From the NCBI GenBank assembly GCA_027490345.1, contig JAIXYF010000453.1:1-5676 (forward strand): DNA of 5,676 nucleotides, in the 5' to 3' direction. A program made the position numbers and the translations under genes. Positions within the stretch are counted from its first letter, which is position 1, and every line of letters starts with the position of its first letter. This document shows positions 1 through 5,320 of this stretch, piece by piece. A model generated the notes under the pieces. That model was given only the letters and a program-made list of their open reading frames with translations. It had not been told where the DNA came from and did no database searches. The DNA is from Novosphingobium sp. (GTDB lineage Bacteria; Pseudomonadota; Alphaproteobacteria; Sphingomonadales; Sphingomonadaceae).

Positions 1-1252
1 CGAGTCTGAAATTCGCGGGCACCGGCGCACCTATATCGGGTCGATGCCCGGCAAGATCATTCAGGCGCTGAAAAAGGCTAAGACGACCAACCCGCTGATC
101 CTGCTGGATGAAATCGACAAGATGGGCCAGGACTTCCGGGGCGATCCGGCCTCGGCACTGCTCGAGGTCCTGGACCCCGAGCAGAACAACACCTTCGTCG
201 ACCACTACCTGGAGGTGGAGTACGACCTGTCGAACGTGATGTTCATCACCACGTCGAACTCGTACAACATGCCGGGGCCGCTGCTTGACCGGATGGAGAT
301 CATCCGCCTCGAAGGCTATACCGAGGACGAGAAGGTCGAGATTGCCGAGCGCCACCTGATCGCCAAGCAGATCGAGGCGCACGGGCTCAAGACCGGCGAG
401 TTCACGCTGGAACAGTCTGCCTTGCGCGATCTGATCCGGTTTTACACGCGGGAGGCGGGCGTGCGCACGCTGGAGCGCGAAATCGCGCGGCTGGCGCGCA
501 AAGCGCTGCGGCGGATCCTGGAGAAGAAGGACACCGCTGTCACGATCACGCCGGAAAATCTGGCTGACTTCGCGGGCGTGCGCAAGTTCCGCCACGGCAT
601 GTCGGACGAGGAAAACCAGGTCGGCGCGGTGACGGGTCTCGCGTGGACCGAAGTGGGCGGCGAATTGCTGACCATCGAAAGCGTAACGGTGCCCGGCAAG
701 GGCGCAGTGAAGACGACCGGCAAACTGGGCGAAGTGATGAGCGAGAGCGTCCAGATGGCGTTCAGCTTCGTCAAGGCGCGCGGGCCGAGCTATGGCATCA
801 AGCCTTCGATCTTTAACCGCAAGGATCTGCACATCCACTTGCCCGAAGGCGCGGTGCCCAAGGACGGGCCAAGCGCGGGCGTGGGCATGGTGACGGCGAT
901 GGTCTCCACCCTCACCGGCATTCCGGTGCGCGCCGATGTTGCAATGACCGGTGAGGTCACGCTACGCGGTCGCGTGCTGGCCATTGGTGGCCTCAAGGAA
1001 AAGCTGCTCGCGGCGCTGCGCGGCGGTATCAAGACGGTGCTGATCCCCGAAGAGAACCGCAAGGATCTGACCGAGATCCCGGCGAACATCCGCGAGGAGC
1101 TGGACATCATTCCCGTTAGCCATGTCGACGAAGTGCTGGCGCGTGCGCTGACCGCGCCGATCGAGGCGATAGAATGGACCGAAGCGGATGAACTGGCGGC
1201 CAGTCCGGCAGCGCCGCTCGCGGCTGGTGTGGCCACGCCAACGGCACACTGA
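1..1252 (+). CDS. lon: ATP-dependent Lon protease, C-terminal half (5' end outside window)
   Basis: Lon is a cytoplasmic AAA+ serine protease that unfolds and degrades misfolded and regulatory proteins as a hexamer. The open frame enters at base 2 and runs 416 codons to TGA at 1250-1252, about half of a usual Lon. The visible part starts after Walker A, at the pore loop (RTYIGSMPGK). Walker B follows (LILLDEID, Asp-Glu at 107-112), then the sensor-1 segment (TTSNS), the probable arginine finger (LLDRMEII) and sensor 2 (AGVRTLERE). The protease domain has the nucleophile Ser in PKDGPSAG (872-874) and the catalytic Lys of GGLKEK (1001-1003). They are 43 residues apart, as are Ser679 and Lys722 of E. 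coli Lon. After the conserved end, the protein has an Ala/Pro-rich tail roughly 20 residues longer than in E. coli. The next gene encodes HU, a common alphaproteobacterial neighbour. No sign of damage in the visible part. Confidence 0.98.
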   Translation, partial: ESEIRGHRRTYIGSMPGKIIQALKKAKTTNPLILLDEIDKMGQDFRGDPASALLEVLDPEQNNTFVDHYLEVEYDLSNVMFITTSNSYNMPGPLLDRMEIIRLEGYTEDEKVEIAERHLIAKQIEAHGLKTGEFTLEQSALRDLIRFYTREAGVRTLEREIARLARKALRRILEKKDTAVTITPENLADFAGVRKFRHGMSDEENQVGAVTGLAWTEVGGELLTIESVTVPGKGAVKTTGKLGEVMSESVQMAFSFVKARGPSYGIKPSIFNRKDLHIHLPEGAVPKDGPSAGVGMVTAMVSTLTGIPVRADVAMTGEVTLRGRVLAIGGLKEKLLAALRGGIKTVLIPEENRKDLTEIPANIREELDIIPVSHVDEVLARALTAPIEAIEWTEADELAASPAAPLAAGVATPTAH

Positions 1253-1265
1253 GCCGATCTATCTG

Positions 1266-1310
1266 GCAGTGCAGCATGAATTGGCATGCTGCACTGCTGG
1301 AGTGCAGCAT
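1266..1310. repeat. Three-copy inverted/direct repeat forming two alternative hairpins after lon
   Basis: Starting 14 bases after the lon stop, a perfect 13-bp stem (GCAGTGCAGCATG at 1266-1278 with its complement at 1285-1297) encloses a 6-base loop. A second direct copy of AGTGCAGCAT (1268-1277) occurs at 1301-1310. The middle inverted copy (1286-1295) can therefore pair with either flank: 13 bp on the left, or 10 bp with a 5-base loop on the right. Neither hairpin is followed by a run of T, so this is not a textbook Rho-independent terminator. It could still serve as an mRNA 3'-end stabiliser, a Rho-assisted terminator or a protein-binding site. The pairing is read directly from the sequence; the role is unknown. 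Confidence 0.8.
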
Positions 1311-1418
1311 TAACATTCGTTTGCATCCTTTGTGGGGTATCGCTGCGCAGTCCCGCCGGATCGGTCGAAAGCAAGCCGGATTCCGGGCTGAATAAGGCGT
1401 TTTGGCGCGTTTTTGGCT

Positions 1419-1447
1419 TTGACAGCCAATTCTTTCTCGGCTCTGTT
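1419..1447 (+). promoter_or_regulatory. Candidate promoter for the HU gene
   Basis: A perfect TTGACA (1419-1424) lies 88 bases before the HU start. At 17-bp spacing the -10 position is TCTGTT (1442-1447), a poor match to TATAAT. The -35 box sits inside a short inverted repeat, TTGGCT (1413-1418) and AGCCAA (1424-1429), which could be an operator or chance. The call rests mainly on the -35 match and the position upstream of a gene expected to be strongly transcribed. Confidence 0.35.
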
Positions 1448-1511
1448 TCTTCGTCCCGAATTTCGATTCAGGCAGCCGGTTGTCAGCAGAAAAGCCAATG
1501 GGGGTTTCGCA

Positions 1512-1784
1512 ATGAACAAGAACGATCTGATCAGCGCAGTGGCCGATGCAAGCGGCCTTACAAAGGGTGATGCGACGAAGGCGGTTGAAGCCGTGTTCGA
1601 TAGCGTGACCGGCGCGCTGGCCAAGGGTGATGAAGTGCGCCTCGTTGGGTTTGGCACTTTTTCGGTCGCCAAGCGCAAGGCTTCTACGGGCCGCAACCCG
1701 CGCACGGGGGAACCGATGTCGATCAAGGCTTCGTCGCAGCCCAAGTTCAAGGCCGGCAAGGGCCTGAAGGACGCTGTCAACTAA
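1512..1784 (+). CDS. hupB: HU family DNA-binding protein (nucleoid-associated)
   Basis: This 90-residue protein has the standard length of HU, a dimeric histone-like protein that bends and compacts DNA with little sequence specificity. It begins MNKNDLI and has the two N-terminal helices that form the dimer body (about residues 3-38). The HU/IHF signature follows, from GFGTF (residues 46-50) through the arm tip GRNPRTG (60-66, with Arg-Asn-Pro), and the protein ends in the typical LKDAVN helix. HU is preferred over IHF because the N- and C-termini match HU closely; the symbol hupB is by analogy. The start at 1512 gives the canonical N-terminus and has GGGGG at 1500-1504, 7 bases upstream, as ribosome binding site. 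In-frame codons further upstream would add a non-HU extension. The strong terminator at 1859-1900 is the likely transcript end. Confidence 0.97.
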   Translation: MNKNDLISAVADASGLTKGDATKAVEAVFDSVTGALAKGDEVRLVGFGTFSVAKRKASTGRNPRTGEPMSIKASSQPKFKAGKGLKDAVN

Positions 1785-1839
1785 AGCCGGAGCAGCTTGG
1801 CCTCGGGGCCGGCCGGCTGCGCGCCGTCCGCACCGTACC

Positions 1840-1849
1840 GCTGCACTGC
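1840..1849. repeat. Further copy of the GCTGCACTGC element, downstream of HU
   Basis: GCTGCACTGC at 1840-1849 is identical to 1288-1297 in the right arm of the lon-HU hairpin. No partner able to form a long stem lies next to this copy. With 10 bases the match may be chance, but it places the same word on both sides of the HU gene. Confidence 0.4.
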
Positions 1850-1858
1850 ACATGTCGC

Positions 1859-1900
1859 ACCAAAAACGCCGCGCCGGGATGTCGGTGCGGCGTTTTTGGT
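1859..1900. terminator. Bidirectional Rho-independent terminator between HU and the lipoprotein gene
   Basis: ACCAAAAACGCCGC (1859-1872) is perfectly complementary to 1887-1900. Inward the stem continues with a G-T pair and three more G-C pairs, leaving a 6-base loop at 1877-1882. The stem has A5 on its left flank and T5 on its right, so it reads as a GC hairpin followed by a U run on both strands. It lies between the HU gene, which ends 74 bases to the left, and the convergent lipoprotein gene, which ends 69 bases to the right, and probably terminates both transcripts. Confidence 0.9.
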
Positions 1901-1969
1901 ATGCGGCCACGCCTTGTCCCTGCCTCGCCCGATCTGGCTTTGCGCAGCGCAGCGCGGCGCACGCGCCAA

Positions 1970-2881
1970 TTATTTGGCCAGCTTGATCAGCGCGGTCGGC
2001 GCGCTGCTGGTGCGCAGATCAACCTTCCAATCGAGCCGGGACAGACCGCCGGCGGGTTCTGCCCGGGGGCCTTCATCGGTGTTATTGGCCAGGATCTGGC
2101 CATCGGTGCGCAGCGTGAACGTGCCTTCGGCCAGCGGAGGGCCATCGCTGCCGGGCTTGCTGCCAGATTTGCGCCCGGCCTGCATCCCGCTCACCGCGCC
2201 GCCCATCGCCCCGGCCATCGCGCCAAGCCCGGGCATGACGGGATTGGCTGCGGCCGTGCTGAACGCGGGGGCATCAACCCGCACCGTGCCATCGCTGCGC
2301 CGGATCACGGTCACGAACGGCATGACCATCGGCAGGCGCTCGATCGTCGGGAAGCTGAAATCATGATCGAGGCGGCCTGTGGCGGAATAGTCCACCTCGA
2401 ACTTGCCCTTGCCCTTGCTGACTACCGAGGTGAAGCCCTGCTGGCGGGCGAGGCGCTGGGCAAAGGCTTCGGCAGCTCCCGGATCTTCGGGATCGATCCC
2501 GCCCATAAACGCCTGCGCCATCTTGCGGCCTTGCTCGCGCTCGTTCGTGCGGGCGGCCTTGCGCTCTTTCTGCTCTTCGCTCCAGCGGGTGCGCTGTTGG
2601 GCGATTTCGGCGTCGCTGCAATCGTGCGCCTCGTCGGTCGCGGGATCGGTGCAGGGCTGCTGCTCAAAGGGCTGGGCGGGCAGTTCCTCGGTCTTGGCAG
2701 ACCTTTTGCCATCTGCCAGCGCGGCCAGAATGATCTCGCCCTTGTAGTGGTAGGTGAAGGTGCCATCCTTGCGCAGCGTGAGATCGCTGACAAACTTGCC
2801 CGGCAAGACCATGCAGCCGGCCAGCACCAGCAGCATGGCCGCGGCCAGCAGCGTGGCGGCCCGTTTCGATGTGGCAATCAT
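1970..2881 (-). CDS. Predicted lipoprotein of unknown function with a glycine-zipper segment
   Basis: I do not recognise this 303-residue protein as a named gene. The N-terminus is a lipoprotein signal: basic residues (Lys6, Arg7), a hydrophobic stretch, then lipobox LAGC with the lipidated Cys at 23. Met at +2 is not the inner-membrane retention Asp, so outer-membrane anchoring is a reasonable inference. The mature part has a beta-like region (30-55, including DGTFTYHY) and a Cys pair (77, 88) that could form a disulfide. A highly charged helical stretch follows (about 91-125), then a second beta-like region (150-205). A Gly/Ala/Met segment (214-233) has Gly at 220, 224, 228 and 232, and the last beta region carries GTFTLRTDGQ and LDWKVDL. 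The overall pattern loosely recalls LppM/DUF3153-type lipoproteins, but this is only an impression. It starts 38 bases after rlmB on the same strand and is probably cotranscribed with it. A strong ribosome binding site supports the start. Confidence 0.9.
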   Translation of the reverse strand: MIATSKRAATLLAAAMLLVLAGCMVLPGKFVSDLTLRKDGTFTYHYKGEIILAALADGKRSAKTEELPAQPFEQQPCTDPATDEAHDCSDAEIAQQRTRWSEEQKERKAARTNEREQGRKMAQAFMGGIDPEDPGAAEAFAQRLARQQGFTSVVSKGKGKFEVDYSATGRLDHDFSFPTIERLPMVMPFVTVIRRSDGTVRVDAPAFSTAAANPVMPGLGAMAGAMGGAVSGMQAGRKSGSKPGSDGPPLAEGTFTLRTDGQILANNTDEGPRAEPAGGLSRLDWKVDLRTSSAPTALIKLAK

Positions 2882-2887
2882 GGCCCG

Positions 2888-2895
2888 TCCCCCCT
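2888..2895 (-). promoter_or_regulatory. Strong ribosome binding site of the lipoprotein gene, partly in a small hairpin
   Basis: On the minus strand AGGGGGGA lies 6 bases before the ATG at 2881, a strong Shine-Dalgarno that fixes the start. Just upstream in the transcript, CCCC (2901-2904) can pair with four of these Gs (2891-2894) across a 6-base loop. This weak stem could partly mask the site. It lies between the rlmB stop and the lipoprotein start. Confidence 0.6.
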
Positions 2896-2919
2896 GTTGC
2901 GGGGTGAAGGGCGGCTGGA

Positions 2920-3756
2920 TCAGCCTGCCTCACCCCGAGTCGCCACAGCATAGAGCGCAATTGCTGCTGCATTGGAAACATTCAGGCTTTCCACTGCAGA
3001 AGCAATTGGCAGCCGCGCGATGGCATCGCAGTGCTGCGCCACATTGTGCCGCAGCCCTTCGCCCTCTGCGCCGAGCACGAGCGCAACCGGGCCGCTGGGC
3101 ACGGCAGAGGGAAACACCGCGCTGCCTTCGCCGTCCAATCCGATGCGCCAGTAGCCGGCTTCTGCCATGAGTTCGAGCGCGCGGGCGAGATTGACCACGC
3201 GCACCCACGGCACCACTTCCAGCGCACCCGAGGCGGCCTTGGCAAGCGTGCCGGATTCGAGCGGCGCGTTGCGATCCTGCGTGATCAGTGCCGCCACATC
3301 AAAGGCCGCGCAGCTGCGCAAGATGGCGCCGACATTGTGCGGATCGGTCACCGAATCGAGAACGACCAGTGTGCGGCCCTCGGCACTTTCCAGCACGTCC
3401 TGCAGGGCGACATCTTCGAGTGCGAGGCAATCCAGCACCAGCCCCTGATGCGGCGCATCGCGCGCCACCAGGCGCGCCAAATCGGCAGCCTGCGCATATT
3501 CCACGGCGAGCGAAGGAGGCAGTTCGGCATCATGATCATCGAGCATGGCCTGAATGGCCTCCCGCGTGCCCCACAGCTTTTTGGCACTGCGCGCCGGATT
3601 GGTGAGCGCAGCTTCAACCGCGTGGCGGCCCCACAATCGCACGGCACCGGTGGAGGCCCGGCCCGATCCGCGCCCGCCCTGCATCCGCCCGGCGCGGCCG
3701 CGCATCGGCTTGCTGCGTTCCGGTTTCGTGGGGGCAGTGTCTTCGCGCTTGGCCAT
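2920..3756 (-). CDS. rlmB: 23S rRNA 2'-O-ribose guanosine methyltransferase RlmB (SpoU/TrmH family)
   Basis: RlmB methylates the 2'-hydroxyl of G2251 (E. coli numbering) in the 23S rRNA P-loop, using S-adenosylmethionine. The SpoU domain shows all three motifs in order: motif 1 VTDPHNVGAILRS (Asn141, Arg147), motif 2 VLGAEGEGL (Glu231) and motif 3 VESLNVSNA (residues 255-263, with the invariant Asn-Val-Ser). These residues line the knotted SAM site of this family. The N-terminal substrate-binding domain begins near WGRHAVEAAL and contains APHQG. Before it lies a basic, Gly/Arg-rich, probably disordered stretch of about 40 residues, absent from the 243-246-residue enterobacterial enzyme. I chose the ATG at 3756 (278 residues). 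The frame stays open to an ATG at 3867, but that adds 37 low-similarity residues. The ribosome binding site at 3756 is weak, so the start is less sure than the function. Assignment to RlmB rather than another SpoU enzyme is by overall resemblance. Confidence 0.93.
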   Translation of the reverse strand: MAKREDTAPTKPERSKPMRGRAGRMQGGRGSGRASTGAVRLWGRHAVEAALTNPARSAKKLWGTREAIQAMLDDHDAELPPSLAVEYAQAADLARLVARDAPHQGLVLDCLALEDVALQDVLESAEGRTLVVLDSVTDPHNVGAILRSCAAFDVAALITQDRNAPLESGTLAKAASGALEVVPWVRVVNLARALELMAEAGYWRIGLDGEGSAVFPSAVPSGPVALVLGAEGEGLRHNVAQHCDAIARLPIASAVESLNVSNAAAIALYAVATRGEAG

Positions 3757-3809
3757 TGCTTGGCTTTCTGTGGTTGCTTGCGTACCTTGCCGCCCATGCC
3801 AGCCGCCCC

Positions 3810-3849
3810 ATGGACAGGCAAGACTATTGACAGGAGAGCCATTGACAGG
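3810..3849. repeat. Triple ATKGACAGG motif upstream of rlmB
   Basis: ATGGACAGG (3810-3818), ATTGACAGG (3826-3834) and ATTGACAGG (3841-3849) recur at spacings of 16 and 15 bases. Two copies contain a perfect TTGACA on the + strand, but no acceptable -10 box follows at 16-18 bp. The array lies 54-93 bases upstream of the rlmB start and 109 or more bases before tRNA-Tyr. It could be a binding-site array for either transcript, or a small tandem duplication. Confidence 0.55.
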
Positions 3850-3892
3850 CGGCCAGCGCTTCGCCAAAGGGGCGCCTCACTCGGCCGGAGGC

Positions 3893-3957
3893 CTGCGTTT
3901 CTGCAAGGAAGCGCAGTGCGCAATCGGGGGCTTGCCCCCGCACCGGCAACACTGGTG
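3893..3957 (+). other. Three consecutive small hairpins immediately before tRNA-Tyr
   Basis: Three stems follow one another up to one base before the tRNA. The first pairs 3893-3900 with 3909-3916 (8 bp, one G-T). The second pairs CGGGGG 3925-3930 with CCCCCG 3935-3940 (6 bp, loop CTTG). The third pairs 3941-3946 with 3952-3957 (6 bp, one G-T, 5-base loop). None is followed by a T run. They may form a structured leader of the precursor tRNA, or reflect GC-rich sequence. I find no convincing tRNA promoter in the region. Confidence 0.4.
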
Positions 3958-3958
3958 T

Positions 3959-4044
3959 GGACAGGTGGCCGAGTGGTTAAAGGCAGCAGACTGTAAATCT
4001 GCCCGCGCAAGCGTACGCTAGTTCGAATCTAGCCCTGTCCACCA
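3959..4044 (+). tRNA. tRNA-Tyr (anticodon GTA)
   Basis: All arms of a class II tRNA are present. The acceptor stem pairs GGACAGG (3959-3965) with CCTGTCC (4034-4040). The D stem pairs GCC (3968-3970) with GGC (3982-3984). The anticodon stem pairs GCAGA (3986-3990) with TCTGC (3998-4002), around loop CTGTAAA with anticodon GTA at 3993-3995. A long variable arm spans about 4003-4016. The T arm is GCTAG (4017-4021), TTCGAAT, CTAGC (4029-4033). Discriminator A is at 4041, and the 3' CCA is encoded at 4042-4044. A GTA anticodon with a long variable arm and discriminator A is typical of bacterial tRNA-Tyr. The gene is intact, and no integrase or duplicated 3' end suggests use as an integration site. 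Confidence 0.98.
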
Positions 4045-4077
4045 CCAGCCGCCATGATTTAATCCCGAACCATTGTT

Positions 4078-4096
4078 GCGATGCCTGGGGCATTGC
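4078..4096. other. Hairpin between tRNA-Tyr and the convergent regulator, possible terminator
   Basis: GCGATGCC (4078-4085) pairs with GGCATTGC (4089-4096), 8 bp with one G-T and a 3-base loop. It lies 33 bases after the tRNA and 14 bases from the end of the minus-strand regulator gene. Neither strand has a following T run, so termination is only a guess from its position between convergent genes. Confidence 0.4.
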
Positions 4097-4110
4097 CCGT
4101 GGGGAAGCAT

Positions 4111-5235
4111 TCAGCACAGCGCCGAGAGGCCGGACATGAGCTTGTGGGCGAGGCTTGCTTGCCCGCTGGTCCCGGTCTTGGCGTAGATCCGCTTGGAATA
4201 GCTCCTCGCGGTTTCTCGGGTCAGCCCCAGCCGCGCCCCCGCTTCGATCAAGGGTTCGCCCATCGCGATGGCGTGGGCGAGGGCTGCTTCCCGCTTTGAA
4301 AGCCGATGCACGGCTGCGAGGGTTTCGATTGCGGCGGCGGCATTGGCGCGGCCTTGCACGCGCAATGTGCCGATCGCGGCTGGCGCGGCGTGCGGGCCGA
4401 CAAGGGCGAGGTCGGACTTGCGCAAAAGCAGCCACAGATCGCGCCGTGCATCAAGGAGCAGCGCTGTGGCGGAGCCTGTGGGGGAGCCTGCGGGGGATTG
4501 GGCCAGCGCTGCGCAGTGCGCTTCGATCTGGCGGGCAAGTTCCGGAACCACTGGCACCTTTCGCGCGGCGGCAGGATCAGCTTCGGCGGCAAGCCCCAGC
4601 AACTGTTCCGCTGCCGGATCCGCGGCAAGGATTCGCCCGACGGCATCGAAGGCAATCTGGGCCACGCCAAGGCGTGCTAGCGTGCTTTGCGCAAGGGCAC
4701 TTTGCAGTTGCTGCGCAGAAAGGCTGCTTAAGATCCGCAGCGCCGCAGCAAAAGGCGGGGCCATCGCGCTCAGCGTTGCAACGGCCGAGGCGGTGAAATC
4801 CTCTTGTGTGCTGACCAGAACGAGCCAGGCATCACCTGCCCCCGGCGCGGTGATGCGCAGCCATCGCCCGAAGCGAACCCGGCTTGCCTCCAGCGCCGCG
4901 CGTTGCTGCGCGAGATGCTCGGGCCGGTCATAATCGAGCATTTCATCAAGGCTGTAGACACGGTCGGCGCGCATGCGGCTGTGCGGTTTGAGGCCGAGGC
5001 TGAACAACCGCCCGCTATCCAGTGATGCTTCGCTGCCGGTGCGGGGCGCGTTCACGTGAAGGACCGTGGGTTCCTGATCTGCGGGGGCATTGCTCAGCTT
5101 GATCATCAGGAATCCGGCCTGTGCGTGGGTGTGCGCCACCAGATTGCGCAGGAACACGCCCCATGGCGGGGTCTGCTGCAGGCCGTCGATCAAGGGCAAA
5201 AAAAGTTCTCGTTGGTCAGCCGGTAGAAAACGCAT
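4111..5235 (-). CDS. LuxR-type helix-turn-helix transcriptional regulator, divergent from cysD
   Basis: This 374-residue protein ends in a LuxR/FixJ-type DNA-binding domain. The domain starts at LSKREAAL (312-319), and the helix-turn-helix runs through LGLTRETARSYSKRIYAKTG (336-355), followed by a last helix ALSAxxKLM-like in position (about 360-367). Known LuxR domains open with LTxRE, and here LSKRE plays that part. The N-terminal region (about 1-170) has alternating strand and helix character like a GAF-type sensor. Residues 186-213 (GVAQIAFDAVGRILAAD) look like the start of a PAS fold. No receiver domain with phosphorylatable Asp, no autoinducer-binding signature and no membrane segment are evident, so the signal is unknown and the protein is probably cytoplasmic. 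I chose ATG 5235, preceded by GGGAG at 5245-5249. The frame opens to 5418, but that extension runs antisense over cysD. A role in sulfur assimilation is suggested only by position. Confidence 0.88.
   Translation of the reverse strand: MRFLPADQRELFLPLIDGLQQTPPWGVFLRNLVAHTHAQAGFLMIKLSNAPADQEPTVLHVNAPRTGSEASLDSGRLFSLGLKPHSRMRADRVYSLDEMLDYDRPEHLAQQRAALEASRVRFGRWLRITAPGAGDAWLVLVSTQEDFTASAVATLSAMAPPFAAALRILSSLSAQQLQSALAQSTLARLGVAQIAFDAVGRILAADPAAEQLLGLAAEADPAAARKVPVVPELARQIEAHCAALAQSPAGSPTGSATALLLDARRDLWLLLRKSDLALVGPHAAPAAIGTLRVQGRANAAAAIETLAAVHRLSKREAALAHAIAMGEPLIEAGARLGLTRETARSYSKRIYAKTGTSGQASLAHKLMSGLSALC
4471..4494. repeat. 12-bp tandem duplication in the regulator's linker
   Basis: GGAGCCTGTGGG (4471-4482) is followed directly by GGAGCCTGCGGG (4483-4494), differing at one base. 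On the minus strand the two units encode SPAG and SPTG (residues about 247-254 of the regulator). The unit is a multiple of three, so the frame is kept. The stretch is a Ser/Pro/Gly-rich linker between the PAS-like region and the C-terminal half. Confidence 0.7.
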
Positions 5236-5320
5236 GCGGCGTTGCTCCCATATGGGGGCTTCGCGGTCAATCCCGTTCAGCGATCTGTCCCCTCCGCCGA
5301 CCGCTCCAGCGGAGAGAACC
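5236..5320. promoter_or_regulatory. Divergent regulator/cysD intergenic region with a perfect palindrome
   Basis: The 85 bases between the two divergent starts must hold at least part of both control regions unless the promoters lie inside the genes. The clearest element is the perfect 10-bp palindrome CCCATATGGG (5247-5256), which overlaps the regulator's Shine-Dalgarno (GGGAG, 5245-5249). A protein bound there could block both transcription and translation of the regulator. No confident -35/-10 pair was found for either gene, and I see no clear CysB-type site. Confidence 0.4.

Noticed and set aside
790..1374. Long minus-strand open frames over the 3' part of lon and the following gap
   Set aside because: They are antisense to conserved Lon protease-domain sequence and show no recognisable protein features.
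1286..1570. 94-codon + strand frame starting in the lon-HU hairpin
   Set aside because: It overlaps the start of HU in another frame, has no ribosome binding site and its product looks random.
1797..2366. 189-codon open frame on the + strand
   Set aside because: It crosses the bidirectional terminator and then runs antisense to the lipoprotein gene, with a low-complexity product.
1901..2953. 350-codon open frame on the + strand
   Set aside because: It lies fully antisense to the lipoprotein gene, which has a signal peptide, lipobox and strong ribosome binding site. Its Ala/Gly/Arg-rich product is typical of shadow frames in GC-rich DNA.
3842..3847. TTGACA as the -35 box of a tRNA-Tyr promoter
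   Set aside because: No sequence resembling TATAAT follows at 16-18 bp, and the tRNA begins more than 110 bases downstream.
3757..3867. 37-codon extension of rlmB to an ATG at 3867
   Set aside because: It covers the triple ATKGACAGG repeat, has no resemblance to RlmB and is unnecessary. The start at 3756 gives a plausible length, although its ribosome binding site is weak.
3031..3996. 321-codon open frame on the + strand
   Set aside because: It is antisense to rlmB, whose SpoU motifs are clear, and it runs into the tRNA-Tyr gene.
3959..4044. tRNA-Tyr as an attachment site for an integrated element
   Set aside because: tRNA genes are common integration sites, but no integrase gene, no repeated tRNA 3' end and no composition change is visible nearby.
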